From contig JAVTVJ010000047.1 of NCBI GenBank assembly GCA_034509425.1, forward strand, positions 62,001 to 126,000: 64,000 nucleotides of DNA, in the 5' to 3' direction. The notes under the pieces were generated by a model that was not told where the DNA came from, ran no database searches, and worked only from the letters and a program-made list of their open reading frames with translations. Position numbers and translations under genes: made by a program. How positions within the stretch are numbered: the first letter of the stretch is position 1; each line of letters opens with the position of its first letter. Shown piece by piece: positions 1 to 14,237 of this stretch. The DNA comes from Eopsaltria australis (taxonomy: Eukaryota; Chordata; Aves; Passeriformes; Petroicidae).

Positions 1-3000
1 CTACATTAGCTTGACCAGATACCTAAGAGACTGTTGATGTTATTTGACATCTTTCTTGTCCATGGACCTAAATTTTCAGTGTGTAACAATCACATATATT
101 TGTAGAGGACTTCAGTGATTGCAGAAGCATGTTGATTGTGTATAAAGCTCCTAATATCTAGTTTTGTCAAAGTCTACATAAATTACATACATTTTCTTCT
201 AAATTAAATATTTTTTAAGGTTTATTAGGATAAAAAGAAACCTCTTTAATAATTTAGGCCCATTGCTTTTTGGAGGTGTTTTTGTACTGATGCAAAAAAT
301 ACGTTTACTGTGTGTTTCTGTGCTGTATTTAAAAAGCAGCAAGCTCCTTTGCATTCAAGTATAGGATGCTGAGAATATTTTGATTAATGTTTTTATTTTT
401 TTGGCATGAGAAATCCTTTATGACCGCATAGGAGTTCCCTTTGGAAAACAGTAACTTAGGGGCACAGTAGAATTTTGGTCTGAACCAAAGAAAGGAATTT
501 ACACCCTAAGGCAAATTGTGCCCAGACTGGGAACTCACTGGGAATTAAGGTGATATAAATTTATGCTAAATTTGGAACACTTGATCCTCAACCTTTGTGG
601 CTTACAATGAATTACAGGCACAAAACAGAAACAGAATGAAGTATATGGCCCATGTATTTTGTAATAACATTCCTCTTCTTGTGAGCCAAGAATTTTATTT
701 ATCATTATATAGTTCAAGTAACATAACACACCAGATCTGCCCAGCTGAGCCTGACTAGTCATACCTAAGCAAGGACACCTTCATATATTTTTGTGTTATC
801 ACATTTGTATAAGGGCAGATTTTCTTCAGTTAGCATGTAATTCAAAACAGTAGAGCATACAAATAGGAAACAGATTTTGTGCTGTATTCCTAAATCCTAA
901 AACTACTGGGCTGTAAAGTAAACTGATTTATAGTTCTGAGAATTATCAAAAATAAATGTTACATTATAAAAATGGTTTGGATGTATAAAAATGAAAATTT
1001 AACAGGATTCACAGTCCTGAAGTTTGGAACTAGATCACTAGATTGCTTTGTTTACGTGATCTCTCCTCATATGATTAATATTAGCTCACAGTATGTTATT
1101 TTTAAAAGTACTTTTTCAAAAGGCATAAGAAAAAAATCATGTTGTTTATTTAACTATTTTGTTTTTAATTTTTCTCTGCTGCATTATTTAGCTAAAACAA
1201 CTACATTCTTTTTAGTGCATCCAGATAGTGAATGATTTACAAAACCCCTGAACCAGCTTTGAGTTATTAAACCAACCATAAAGTGAGACTACAAAATGAT
1301 CTGTAAACAATGTTTATTCCAAAAAGATGGTCTCTTTGTTAAACTCTTCCTATTACTTTCTATTGATTTTAAAGATTAATTTTGCTTTAAGATATGTTGA
1401 GCAATAAAAGTCCTGTGGAGAGGGGAAGAGCATTAGACAATAGGAGTGGCAAGTCTTCAGAAAGAATTTACTCCTACAATTTCCACAGCTTCTTCTTATG
1501 TATGAAATTTACTTTGCAGCTAAACTGTTAACAAGCAAGAGAATTTGATATTTATAGAAGCATGGTCTCAGTCCAAAACTATACACTAATGTGCATTTTC
1601 ACTACTAACTCCTTAAAACTGAAATTGAGAAGAGATTTTTTTGAAAAATCACAGCTTAGAATAAAAAATTTAAAATACCATTCCAGTGCACATACTTGGG
1701 AGACTTTCAGTTGATTTCATTGGGATTCAAACTGAGCCATAAGACATTTAAAACCACCTCTAATTGGATTATGTCAAAAACTTGAAGTACTAGAATGATT
1801 ATTTATTGTCTACCAGAAGCTCCTCACTGTGGCAAGTACAAAATAACCCAAAGTATCATGGGGAATGCAGCACAGACATGGAGAAGAAAACACATGCTGG
1901 GAAACATTTAGCTGAATTTATGATAATAAGGTGTTTAGTTTTGAGCTAAATAAGCCTTATTTATTTTCAGTGGAGTGAAATACACAACTGTGAGGTGCAT
2001 AATCTAGTTATTACATGAGTCTCATTTTTGGGGTGCCTAATTCTTTTCATTAGCTGTAAAGGGAGTTTTTTTTGACTAGATAATATATACCAACCTTCAT
2101 GGAGGCATGCACGCCTGCGTATGCATGTCACACAAGTGAGTCTTGTCATGTGCCCCCTGAGGCAAAGCTGAGGATGCTTTACCTCGTGGATCTCACTAGG
2201 CACAGGAAGGGAATGAAAGAATGGTTTACAGCTGCTCAGAGGAGAGGGGGGAAAAGGAGAGGGGGGAAATGTAAATATTTTCAGAAAAACTATAAATTAT
2301 CATATGGCTTTGCTGTTCTGACTTGTATAGGTTCTTATGGCTTCAACATTAATTACTCTGGTAGCTGTGCACATTTCAGTCATGATTTAACTAACACAAC
2401 TAAAAGGTTCAGTGCTGGGTTTTTTGTTTATTTTTCATTTCTACCCAGGGAAAAAACCAGCTACACAGGAGAATTCTTTAGACATACATGTTCCCTGAGT
2501 TTGTAAAGGAAAATGGGCATCTGATAGCAGTGTAGAGTTGTCCTGACTGAGACGTGGAGTATTAGCTTTTCCAGTTTCCTCTCTTGAAAGCAATCTGTAA
2601 CATTCAAGTTATCACAGCCGGACCAGTTTATGGACAATTTTGGTGCTGGTCTGTATGCACAGACTCCTGACTGCACAGGTCTCTCAGTCATACCACACTT
2701 AGATAATCAAGCAGAAAAACTGAGCAGGAACACATCTTGTAGAGCCAATACTCTGGGAAGATCACACCCAACATCCTGTTCCATCTGTGAGTCATAGTGG
2801 AGAAAAAAAAAGGGTCATTAAACAAACATTCCTGCAAATCTCGTTAAAGGTGATCTCTATTCTGTCTGATGTTTCTGGGAATTCTGCAAATACATCCATC
2901 TATCCATCAACAATGTGTCACTTACACAGTCGGTGCCCTTTTAGCCTCCAAGCTTCCACTAATATGAACTGTTTCCTCTGCTCCCCCAACCACTTATGTA

Positions 3001-6000
3001 AAGCCTCTGTCCTTCAGCTTTTATGTTGTTGGTTCAGCCAGTTCACCTCTGGGAATTTCCTATGGAAATGACTGTAAGTACAGATCAATTACTTCATTGA
3101 AGTCCAGTCTCCTCTGTCATTGCCTTTTGTGCCTGCATGTCAACCACTAATGGCATAACTGATCAGGGTAAGAGGAGATTTATGGTCACCTCATACTTTG
3201 AAAAGGTAGCAGGGGAAGCCTTTGTCAGTTAAGACTTCAAGAACTCTGCTGGCAAATAGGCTGCAAGAGATTCAAAACTCTTTCAGCCAAAGGACTGGTG
3301 ATCCTAAGATGAGAGTCCAAAGTCTGTGCCCAAGGGAACTTCTCCCTTGTGGCAGGAAGACTGTACTAAAACATCATGTTTTGTAAACAATTTTTATCAA
3401 GTTTATGGTCATTTCCAGTTGTACAACACTGATAAGAATGTCAAATTCATAGAAAATTGCATAGTCCAAGGCATGAAGTTGCTTTGGTAGTATTGCATTT
3501 TGATTTTTCTTGAATAAAAGTTCTTTGCAATTCCCAATTTGCTTACAAAAATGAAAGTATTTCAGTCCAAACTGCACGCATCCCTTGAGTTTCCTGTAAA
3601 GAGGCTTATTCTTTAATCAATTGAAGCACTCTTTTATACACAGAAGTGTTCACAGATTTATATACTAGTTTCTTGGTGATGACCAATTACAAAAACAAGA
3701 AGCAAGTGACAGTTGAAAAGGGCAACTTGTATTCAAAAGCATAGCCCAGATTGAAGAAAATTTGAAGGAGTTATTGTTTCTGCATATAAATCCTACTTCT
3801 TTTATGCACTTTTAGCATTTCCAGATGGAAAGTTGCTGTGACAGACACAAAAAAAAAAAAAAAAATACACATATAAATTTCTTATGCATTGGCACAATCA
3901 CAACATGAATCAAAGCAATAAATAATGAGGATCCTTTTTTTTTTTAATGAAGGTAAGTGCTTCCTGCATAATCTTTTGGAATTACTGCACTGAAACACAT
4001 TTAACCACATAGTAAATGGCCAATGGAGCGGTGTCACTGCTGTGCCTACACTGTTATAGTTTATTTCTTCTTCTTCTAATTGGTGTTGTAATAAATACAG
4101 AATTTTAGTACTTTAAAATTATTATTATGACTTTTCAAACATCAAAAATCACAGTTTCCCTTATAAGTCACATACAAATAAATATAATAATTAAATCACC
4201 ATTTCTTTTGTAATGAGCACAGTATGAAAAGCTGATGTATAGGCTATCTATAGTGCATAATGACAATACCATTTTAGGCAAATACAAATGATGTTTAACT
4301 TCTTTTGCCCCTTTCTTTCACACACAGATTTTAAAGGAAATTATACTAAACATGGGAAAGAATGAGAAAGAATCTAAGAGATAAAACAGAAGAAAAATAT
4401 GTGAAGATATTAAAGAAGTGACACAGCATGAGAAAAACAAAGAAAGAGCATGAGAAAAGGAAGGAGAGAAGTGCAGAAAAACAAATAAGGTGATTATGAG
4501 GATGAGATGGAGCACACATTTAACATTTTTACTAGGGTATTTCCAGAATATTGTCATGTATCTGTAGGAATATATCTTGATTACTTTCATTATGGAACAT
4601 AATTCCATGGTGGCTGGGCTTCCATGCTTGGGCTCCAGTCTTCAGATTTTTGGCACTTTTTGGATCTTCCTTTCTATAATATTAGTCTCCAAGAAGTCAT
4701 TATGTGTTTTGCTGAGCTAAAGTTTTTTCATATTTATCCAGCTTCCATTTTGAACCCGTTGGGCTTAAAATTATTTGGTAATCTTATAATACAATTTTAT
4801 TTTTTAGGAAAAAAAATAACTCTTGCATAAATTCTGGCTAAGATAAAAGGATGTAGGAACAGTCCCAAAGCATATGGGTTAAATTAACACCTGCTGAGTT
4901 GCAGTGCCAGCATTTGTCTGATTTAATGACATGAATTTAAATAATTGGAGGGGGATCTTGAGCATCCTCCTTGTGATTTTCTGATGGATTAATTATAAAC
5001 AGAGGCACAGGGAACATTTGGGACCGCTAGTGTGAATGTTTTCTGTGAATAATTGGCCTAGTTTCTTGTCCCATTTCTTCTTCAGAAAAACATAATTAAT
5101 TCAAATGTGCTGGCCAGTGATATGCATAGCAGAGCTGCAAGCCGTGCTAATAAGGCTGATCTCAGGAGTGGATAAAGCAGGTCAGATGGTCAGGAGTGGG
5201 ACAGGCAACAAAAATGAATCAATAGGAAAAAGGTCAGTCAAGTTCAGCCTATCACTACATAGGTCAAGAATATTTAAAAATATGAAGATTTATTTACAAT
5301 TAAACACTAATACAAAAGTAAAAGAATATTAAAGGTGACATTTTAGGTCCTGATCATGATTCTGGGGTTTAGGAGTGAAAATCAGATGATAAAGTCTGGT
5401 TTTCCTAGTGCCTGAGGAGCTCTTCCTAATAGACAGATGAAACATAATCTCGATGCTATTTTCAATGACTTCTTCAAAAACACTCTTTTCAACATATTAT
5501 TTTGCCTTCAACAACCACCTCTTTTGTTTCATGGTGTAAGATGTTATCTGGTTTTAAAGGGGTGTTTTTCAAGCTGTTAAGACTAATAAAAAATAGAATT
5601 ATTTTCCCTTCTAATTAATTCAGGCAAACATGTCGATGCAGATCTAAATCTGGAGTTTCACTTATGTAACAGAGATTAAAATCCCGCACAAAAACGGTTT
5701 TATGAAAATGCTGTAAAAAATCTATGTGTATACATTTAACATGGAGAGCAATTTCAGAACGAAAAATTAATTATCTAATCAGAACTAATATATTGTGCTG
5801 CATTTAGGTAAATACTGTCACAACACAAACAGAAGAGTGGATCTCAAGTACATAATTGTCTACTTATTCCAATTTATTTTTAAGATATGGAAAACCTGGA
5901 CTAGGAACATGAACACATTCATTGCAAATTCAAAACTGAGTGTGTAATGTGTACTGCAATTTAATCACAATGACTGTAACTTTTTCTTGGTAGATAGCTC

Positions 6001-8514
6001 CCTATAAATACTTTATTTCCTATATTTCTTCAAGCTAAATACAATAGCCCCATCCTTGGGGTTAACCAGTCTATTATTCCTTCAAGTTTTTGAGCAACTT
6101 TTCTAACTTAGCTAAACAAGAAGTATCCAGTTTCCAAAAAGTAGCCAGTTTTTAAAAATAAATTATACAGACTTTTTCTAATATAAATCCACCTCTTAGC
6201 AGTCTTTGAAGATAAACACATCAAGGCGTCTCCTGTATTGCTCTGCATCTGCACAATGATGTTGTGTTTTAAATGAAAGCAGAATCTAGAAATAAGAACT
6301 AGAGGGACAGAAAACTGGATGGTAACTCAATAAAACACTTAGCTCATGAGCTGAGAAAAGTTTGGAACTTGAGCAGAATGGCTGGAATTTATAATTTATG
6401 CTTTGCAAAAATTCTGTGTTTCCTGAAAAATATTAGGTTTTCTGACTGAAAAGTCTGCATGGTTTTTTCAGCAAAGAATCCCAGCTTTTTGCTTTTGGAT
6501 AAAATTGCAGACTGTGAGAAACTTCTCATGATTATACTTCTAAAACTATTTTCCCTGTACTTTTGTTTACCTAATCAAAGGAAGTAATGCAAGAAACAAA
6601 GGCAAATGCAAATTTCCCCTTTTCCAAGTGAAATCACTTTATTTCAGAAATATTTTTTTCACAAAAACCTTTCAGAAAACTGAGGAGTTTTCAGACAAAC
6701 AGGACAATCTTCCCTCACTCAAAAGTGTTTTGGCAAAGTAATTCTGACCAGCTACATGCAATAATAATTGCCTCAGGATGACCTCTCACATCAACATCAT
6801 TTACATGAACCTGGAAAATGTAAATGTATTAAGTCAAAATGCTGGTTTTATTTACACTTACTTCCACCTTGAAAAAAATTCAATTGAGTTTTTGTGTTTT
6901 GAAAAAAAAACAAAACCAAAACCAAAACCAAACTACCTGTTAGTAATAATTGCACAAGATTTAAAACCAGAGGAGACTTCTTCAGTCAGCCAGTCTGAGT
7001 TTTTCTTTGCCACAGTGCAAAGCAGGAAGGTAGGGCGCTGATATCAGCCCAGACTGACCTCAGCCATTGACCCGATTTTTAGAAGAGCTGAACACTCAGA
7101 GTTTAAGCTGAAGCTAGCAGGCCTTGCAGCTGTGTGGTTTTCTTGCCAATCAGCCTGTTGGCCCAAAAATAAGAAAATAGCTTTAAACTGACTGAGGACT
7201 GGGAAAGATGATCATTGGTTATCAACAGTAATAAAGGGGTATTACTTTTATAGTAGCTTGACCTACTTTATTTTAAGAAAGAATATGTAATACAACTTAT
7301 TTATTTTGGAATACACCATCATGAAGCTTAAGCTGAAGTTTCATTTTCTTTAAGATGGTAGTGTTCATTATACCATACCTGGAATAATGTTACAGAGACT
7401 TAAAAGGAAAACATTGCCTAATCTCTGAGTCACAGGGAGGATGTGTGATAGAGTTAAAACATGCCTTTTCATTTTACTAAGCTGTTTCTTGTGGTAGATA
7501 TTTCCAAGAGCCTGAAAGTTTATTATCTGTAAACTCTGTTATAAAATCAATTATTCAAGTACTGCTTAATATTCTTAGAATATTAGAACTGGTGAAGTAA
7601 TAAAAAATATATTCCCAAAGGAAGGATTCAAAACCATTTGTTTCAGAATCAAAATCGGCACATTTTAAAATATCTGCTTTCACATTACAGTGACAGTGCA
7701 TGTATGAACTTCTAAGTTACCTTGGATGGAGCCTAAAAGCCCATCATAAATTCATGAAAGTGTTAGACTCATAGTAAACTAAATGGACAAAGAAATGATT
7801 CCTGAGTCAGTAAGTTATCTCTATTGACTTTAGTACATGCTGGCTGAGACTGAGCTCTACAACCCCCACCACTTTAAACTTCCAAAGGATAGATTTGAAA
7901 AAATCAAGAGCAATTCCTGGAGTCAATAATGTTCTTTTTCTTCAAAATACATGCATTTAGACAAAAAGATTAAATACAAAATTCAACTAAGATTATGATG
8001 TTCTTCACATACTTTTTTTCTTCTTCTCCGTTCTCTTCTGGTTCTCAACGAGCACAACGATGTGAACTCAAAATAGCTGCCCATGTGCAAAGCAGCCCTT
8101 CACTAACTCTTTATTAGAGTAAAGGAAGAAATTAAATTGTTTCCAGCAGCATCAGCCATGAGCTTGCTCCTCACTTGGTCTCTGCTCTCAGATGGGAAGT
8201 TTTCTGGGAGTGCTGGGCCATGTGAAGGTGAAGCCATGCTATGCCTAAGCTTCCTCTGATGTCAGTTTTCTTCCAAAATCTAAAGGTCACTTTGCATGGA
8301 TTCTTCACATTCCTAATTAGTCCCAGGACCAGATCTCAGATGTACTTTGTAACTTTTTTTCTGTTTCCAGAAATGCATCTTGAGGAATTCAATAGTGGCA
8401 AAATACATCTTTTCCCATTTCGATTGTTCCTTGAGTGTATTGTTCTACTTTCTTTTTAGGCTCTGTGCAAGATACCTCACATAAACTTTTCATAATGTCC
8501 CTTCTGGTTTATCT

Positions 8515-8541
8515 ACTTATTCATTTATTTATTTATTTATT
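8515..8541. repeat. (TTTA)n microsatellite
   Basis: A short run of tandem TTTA units in AT-rich intergenic DNA. Confidence 0.8.
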
Positions 8542-9369
8542 CAAAATACCTTTCACTGAGGTACTGTCAGGTCACGGTCTCCTTCAATTATGACAGCCTT
8601 GCTGCTCCTCACCAGAGAGCTTCAGCAGTCTAAGGCAGTGAGAGTCACAGAATGTATCTTCCCACTGAAAAACTACCTCTTGTTTCAGATGTAGACAATA
8701 ATCTTCCCCTTCCATTTCAGAAATCTTCTCTGTTGTGTCACCTCACAAACAGTGGAAACGTCAGTCAAACACGATTGTTGCATTTTGCATTAAGTATTTT
8801 TGTGAACACTGAGGAAACAGCAAGAAAACCCCATGGTTTAGCTGCATAAGACTGAGAGATTTTATTTACTTGCTACTCACTGCAAATCAATCACAGCAGA
8901 TGGAACCCATAAGTCACTTGATCTGGGGTTTCCAGTAACTTGAACTGACAGTCTTAAGCCAAATCTTCATATTTCTTTAATTGTCTATTTAGTGTCACTA
9001 GCAAAGCAACCCACAACGGAGAATTTTACTTCTGAGCCCTTCTGCTTGCTCCGCCAGGACTTCTCCACTGCTCAGTAAGGGTAGGTCCAGCTTGATGTGG
9101 TCTTTTTGAAGGCAAAACATGTTATCCACCTGGCTCTTACTCGGTCCTCCTCAGTCCTAATACCTGTTATAAGCCTTGGGTGTAAAGCATCTCTGGAAAG
9201 GACTATATTTCCAGGGATCTTTGATCATGTGTTTTTTTTCTCTTTTATTTTAGTTTGTTTGGCATTTTGTCGTTACGTTATTTTTTGTTTTGCTGCTCCC
9301 AATATTATGAGCAAGTGCCCATCATTATTTTCAGCTGAAGGAGCATGTTCTATTATTTTTCCTCGATGG

Positions 9370-9475
9370 GTTTTTTTTTTTGTTTGGTTTTTTGTTGTTG
9401 TTGTTGTTTGGGTTTAGTTTTTTGTGGGTTTTATGTTTTGTTTTGGTTTTTTGTTTGTTTGGGGTTTTTCCCTGA
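9370..9475. repeat. T/G-rich low-complexity tract
   Basis: About 100 bp almost without A or C, made of GTT and GGTTT-like units. It gives long artefactual frames rich in F, V, C and W. Confidence 0.7.
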
Positions 9476-11578
9476 TAGTAACAGTAATACTTTTATATCT
9501 GGGCTCTACCTTCTTCAGAAACTGAATATATTTAGAGAAATTCATTCTCACTGCAAACAGAGAATTTCCTTCCATCTTAGGTGAACTGGTAACACCATAT
9601 TAATATTATTAGTTTCTGGGTAGAAAGTGTAAAAGTTGGATTACTGTGCATATGTTTACAAGACTGACAATTCTTATGCTGTTGATAGCTTTTGGAATGT
9701 TTTATTTAAGCTTTTTTTCTTGACCTTCCCAACACAGTTTCTCTCAGACGAGTTATGGTTACCTTCTTTAGCAGCTGAAGAGATGGAAGAGGCTATGGTA
9801 ACCTTCTCACCAAAGATTTAATTATTTTTGAGTTTTATGATTAAAAAATTGCTCTGACTTCTAATGAATTTAAAATGTTTCAGTCATACTTCCTGATTTG
9901 TGATGGCACTTTCACATAAGTAAATAAAGTCTGTACTGCTTATCTTTCAATCGTGAGAACAACTTGTGATCCACTTGGGATGCAATTCAAGGTGATGAGA
10001 GAAGTGATGGAAATACTCCATACACTGGAAAAGATTTGTCTGGATGGAGGATGGGCATGCTGAGCTCTTTTAACCTCTTCAATAATGTGATTTTTCTCTT
10101 GGGAATGAGCAAGCACTTTCCTTTCAATGGATTCCTTGGCAGTGGCTGTGCATATATCCATCTTGGCTTTGACCTCCAAAGCTCACAGCAGTCAATTAAG
10201 CAGCGTATCTGTGAACTGTCCTACTTTAAATAATTGTGTCATAGTGTCAGACTTTGATTTTCTTGAAACTCTGCCTAACGAATAATGCATTTTGGACATA
10301 ACCTGGTATTAATAGCTGAGCAATTTTATTCTGTGTTTTTAACCTCCCATGGAAATTGAGTTTTTATTATCTCTAATTAAGCTCTAACCAAATTGGTATC
10401 TTAAAATGGTTCTAGACCCCCATGTACCAACCAGCATGGTGAGCACATGCTGAATTGGAAACACCTTGGACCAGTGTGTCTCTGCAAAGTATTTTAAGGA
10501 TATGTCCATACTGGCAAATAAAACAGGCTTATCTATTTGCCATCTATAAAAAAGGCAAACAAAATGGTTCTTCTCTGGCCCTAAGGCCAAATGTCTTGTC
10601 GTAGTTTACATCAGAGGTATGGCTAAACTCATTCCCTCAAACCTCCAAAACTGCACGACTACATCCAAACTACCTTAACCTGTGGTATTCCCCAAAGGAC
10701 TTCTGACCGCTGGGAAAGCCCCAGCTGAGGTGGGAAAAACCCGTTCCAGGGCTGTACATTAAACAGTACATGTCAGTGGGTCAGTGATCTAGCCTGTGCC
10801 CTGCATGAGTTTTATTTGTCTATGTATTGATGGAGCCTAAATATCTGCAAGGTACTAAATTGAAGTGCAGAGCTATTCTGAATGTGTGTGAGGAACGTAA
10901 AAAACAAAGTTCTTTAACCCCTTTGTCATGAGCAGGAAACACAGGAAAGTAATCTGATTCTAATTACATTCATAAGAAACAAAACTTCACTTCTAGCCAG
11001 GAAATTCACAGCCCATTTCCAACTTTAAGCAAAACGTCATGGCCAACATACAAACTGCTTAAAAATGGCTTTATGTAATGCAAGTGCTGACAGACCTTTA
11101 ATTATATCTCTGAGTGTGACTTAATAGCTGAATAATTTTCAATTCTTCTTTGATTCTTGAGGTCTGAAGCAATTTTAATTCACTGTGAAGTGACATCTAC
11201 CAGAGTACCAGTGCGAGACACTTTATTCTAATATTAAACATATGGAATTACAAACTGATCATTTCCTAAGTGTCCATAACTTTTGCACAGACTCCAGATT
11301 AGTCAATTAAAGTATTATCATTAATAACAAATGTGTTCCTGTAACTGTGGAAGAGGGGAAATAATAATATAATGTAATATTATTCTTACTGATTTTTGAT
11401 AACCTATTCTACCTACTGTCTTGGGTTAGGTCAGAGGGGTCAAAATCTAGGAAGTGATCTGTGCTGCAGGAAGGAATACAACTTCCTTCCTGCGAGAGAG
11501 AGCTAATGATCAAGTAGTTTTAAGGGTTGATAGGTAAGTAAACCAATTAAAAAGTGATCTGTCTTCGAGGAAAAAAAC

Positions 11579-11587
11579 ATATATAAG
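11579..11587 (+). promoter_or_regulatory. TATA box of solo LTR F1
   Basis: ATATATAAG lies about 160 bp into the LTR, just before a GC-rich segment. The same site is present in the inverted copy F2. Confidence 0.5.
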
Positions 11588-12898
11588 CAGAGACTCTCTG
11601 ACGCTTTTCCTCTTTGGACCTGCTGCTGCTGTGTGGAGAGGAGCAGCTCTTGCTTCTCTCGCTGGTAAGGCCCCCCCCACCTCCTTCCGAAGGAAGGATG
11701 GGGGGGGGGGGAAGGGAGATTTTTACGGCAGCCGTGCCACTGCAGCTGGGCATGGGGGAGGAACCGGCTGCAATCTTCAGCAGATACAGCTCAGCCGGTG
11801 TGCCAGCTACACGAGAGGGAGAGCCAGGCCTTTGCTCTGGGCCAGGCAAGGACCAGGCCGGACTCCATCCAGCTCGGGCCAGGCCCTGCCCTGTCACCCC
11901 GGGCCCAGATGGCCCTACCAGGCCGAGCCAGCTTGGCCGAGCCAAGCAGAGAGACTCTTGAGAGCATCTGGCATCCAGCTCGGACCTGTTCAAGCAGCCC
12001 CGGGCAAAGAGCACGTGATCCTCACACTGCCAGAGAGAGAGAGACAGAGATTAACTCTCTCCATGCCTGGACTAAACTCACAGACACCCATCCTTCCTTG
12101 CAGAGAGAGGAACGAGTGAAGACACCTACATAGTGCAGCGCATAGACTTTACAGTCAGTGAGGAAAACAGAACTAATACTCACAAAGAAGTGCATGGGAA
12201 GTTGCTTTAAGAGTGAAGCTGAAAACTCTTTTGGAGAACCATGGTTGGGGACTGAGCTAATAAATTCTCTGTAATATATGAAGATATAGTCCAAAGAGAG
12301 ATGTGAAGTTCTTATTGCAGCCAATGAACTGAAATACCTAAGTACAGACAAGTAAGTGTTGAAAAAGTACAGCCTGATGAGAAACTAGAACCAAGAGAGA
12401 GGAGAGGCTGTGACCCAGAGCCCTGGTCCCGGGGAGAATGCTAGAGAACCTGAGTTGTCAGGAGAACCTGTGTTGCTAAGCACAGAAGAAAGGATTTTCT
12501 TTGTTGCTACAATTGAACTAGACATCCTTAAAACAAGTACCCTGTGGACTGTTCATAACCCACCCAAGTGGCTGTGGGAAGGCTACTGGTGTGGGAGAGA
12601 TCCACCATTAAGCTGGACTTTGCTCCGGGCGGCGGTTAATAGTGAGGCAGAATACCCATAAAAACTGTATTTTTCTTGCAGAAAATCCATAGTGTAAGCA
12701 AAAGAAACTTCTCTCCCTAAATGAACTAAAACAAGAGCTGTTTCTGAAGTAGTAAACTGACTCGAAGTCGAAGTGTTGTCTTTTGTATGTTGTCAGGGAG
12801 AATGAAATGGAGAGGTGGGGAAGGAGGGGTGGTCTGGGGAGTTTGTTCTAGTTTTTCTTAGGTTTTTTTTTTCTTTTTCCCTTTGTCTTAGATATATT

Positions 12899-12904
12899 AA
12901 TAAA
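12899..12904 (+). terminator. Polyadenylation signal of solo LTR F1
   Basis: AATAAA about 140 bp before the LTR end, after a T-rich tract; conserved in F2. Confidence 0.5.
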
Positions 12905-13046
12905 ACTTCTTTGTACTTTATAAAGTTTGAGCCTGCTTTGCCTACTCCTAATCCTTATCTCACAACAAGCAATCAAGTAAATTTAAGTAAGTGTGCTGGC
13001 ATTTAGCCACAAACCTGAATAAGCGAACTGAAACCTCTACACCTAC

Positions 13047-13825
13047 TAAATATCATTATGGCAGCAGGAAAATCCATTTAACATTGGCTAATGCTTGAAA
13101 GTTTGGGAATTTTTGTCACCCTATTATAATTTTGCCAGACTTCAACAGTTTGCTGCGACTTGCCCCTACCAAGCACCTGCCTAAGTCTGAAGAATTTTTC
13201 CTTCTTTGCTTTCTGCCTCTTTTTATATTTTAAGTGTTACGAACAACTCAGTTAAAGTGGAACATTATAAAGCTGTGATGAATTATAGACTTATGTGTAT
13301 GGTTAGGCCACGGCCCAGTAAAGAATTATATGTTTATCTAAAGTTATGCTGTGTAAATATTCCAGATTATGCTAATGCTAAACATTTAAGCTGTGCAAAT
13401 AAAGAATGTCTATATCTGTCTTTGCAGAAGAAAGGACCTTACGGTGTGTATTAGTGGTGAGAGCATTTCACCTTCATAGAATAGAAGTTCAAATAGGAGT
13501 AGGATCATTCACATAGAATTATGGCTGATAAAACTTAGATGAAAGGAGTAGGGTACCCTATGTTTTTCAAATATATATCAGTATCTAGCCCAGCTCAAAA
13601 TCCAGTACAAATCCTATTCACAATAATCTGCTAGATCTAGGTGTCTGAAAAAAAATGAATATGATTAAATTATTACCATAGGTCTAGTCTAAAGATTTAA
13701 ATTACAATTCTGACACTTTTGCGGGGATGCAGTTTTAGCATCCACTGATGATCTATCTCATGGAAGGATCTTATTACAAACAAAGGAGTAATTTTCAAAC
13801 CTTGAAATTTATTAGAGGATATATA
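13047..13825. other. Single-copy spacer between F1 and provirus A
   Basis: About 0.8 kb of AT-rich sequence. I see no gene, repeat family or RNA gene in it. Confidence 0.5.
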
Positions 13826-13831
13826 TTCTCC

Positions 13832-14181
13832 TGTCGCACAGGTGGAAGCGAAAGAACCAGGCACTCACTCAGGTCACAGAGCCACCAAGGCTGGCAGGAG
13901 AGAAGAAGAGCCGAAGAGAGCCAGCCTCTCTTTATTCTTACATTTATACCTTTTCATATACAATCATGGATTGGACAATGAGGTTACCACCTCTCCAATT
14001 CCATAGGTGAGAAACACAGTCCATCAACCTTCTCCGCATTTGGGAAAGGAATGACAAACAATACCAAAGGTACAAAACAATCCTTGGCCGGTTAGACAAG
14101 CATGGACTATGTTTACATAAAATCTATGAGAACCTTTGCTACCAAGTATCAACACAGCACACTGTAAAAATCAGGGCGACA
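13832..14181 (-). repeat. 3' LTR of provirus A (350 bp)
   Basis: TG...CA ends with the 6-bp inverted ends TGTCGC/GCGACA. It matches 21676-22021 except for three substitutions and an extra 4-bp tandem copy (CACTCACTC against CACTC). Confidence 0.92.
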
Positions 14182-14198
14182 TCTCACCCTTTTTCCTT
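14182..14198 (-). promoter_or_regulatory. Polypurine tract of provirus A
   Basis: On the minus strand the 17 bases AAGGAAAAAGGGTGAGA abut the 3' LTR. This is the expected place and composition for the plus-strand primer of reverse transcription. Confidence 0.75.
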
Positions 14199-14237
14199 AA
14201 AAAAAAGAAAAAAAGAAAAAAGAAAAATGAACAATGT

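Larger units (their letters stand above)
1..11411. other. AT-rich single-copy DNA, no gene recognised
   Basis: This stretch is AT-rich with frequent stop codons in all frames. Open frames are short (mostly under 110 codons), lack recognisable domains, and show no paired splice sites that build a larger gene. It holds an A-run near 3849, a TTTA microsatellite near 8523-8540 and a T/G-rich low-complexity block at about 9370-9475. It could be intergenic or part of a long intron; the sequence alone does not say which. Confidence 0.6.
11417..13041 (+). mobile_element. Solo LTR, 1,625 bp (copy F1)
   Basis: The element starts TGTCTTGGGTTAGG and ends in CTACA, so it has TG...CA ends. It is flanked by a 5-bp direct repeat CCTAC (11412-11416 and 13042-13046), the target duplication. 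An inverted copy of the same length lies at 60499-62123, which fixes both ends. A TATA box (ATATATAAG, about 11579-11587) precedes a GC-rich stretch, and AATAAA lies at 12899-12904 near the 3' end, so the LTR reads on the plus strand. There is no internal gag or pol, so it is a solo LTR left by recombination. Five-base duplications suit an ERVL-type element. The open frames inside (for example 12410-12661) are not kept in the second copy and are not treated as genes. Confidence 0.85.

Noticed and set aside
2099..2506. 135-codon plus-strand frame
   Set aside because: Composition is that of random AT-rich DNA; no motif recognised and no splice context.
9097..9584. Frames with runs of Phe, Val, Cys and Gly
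   Set aside because: Low-complexity T/G tract; no start context or domain.
12410..12661. 83-codon frame inside solo LTR F1
   Set aside because: The F2 copy has a length change and a stop in the same region, so the frame is not conserved.
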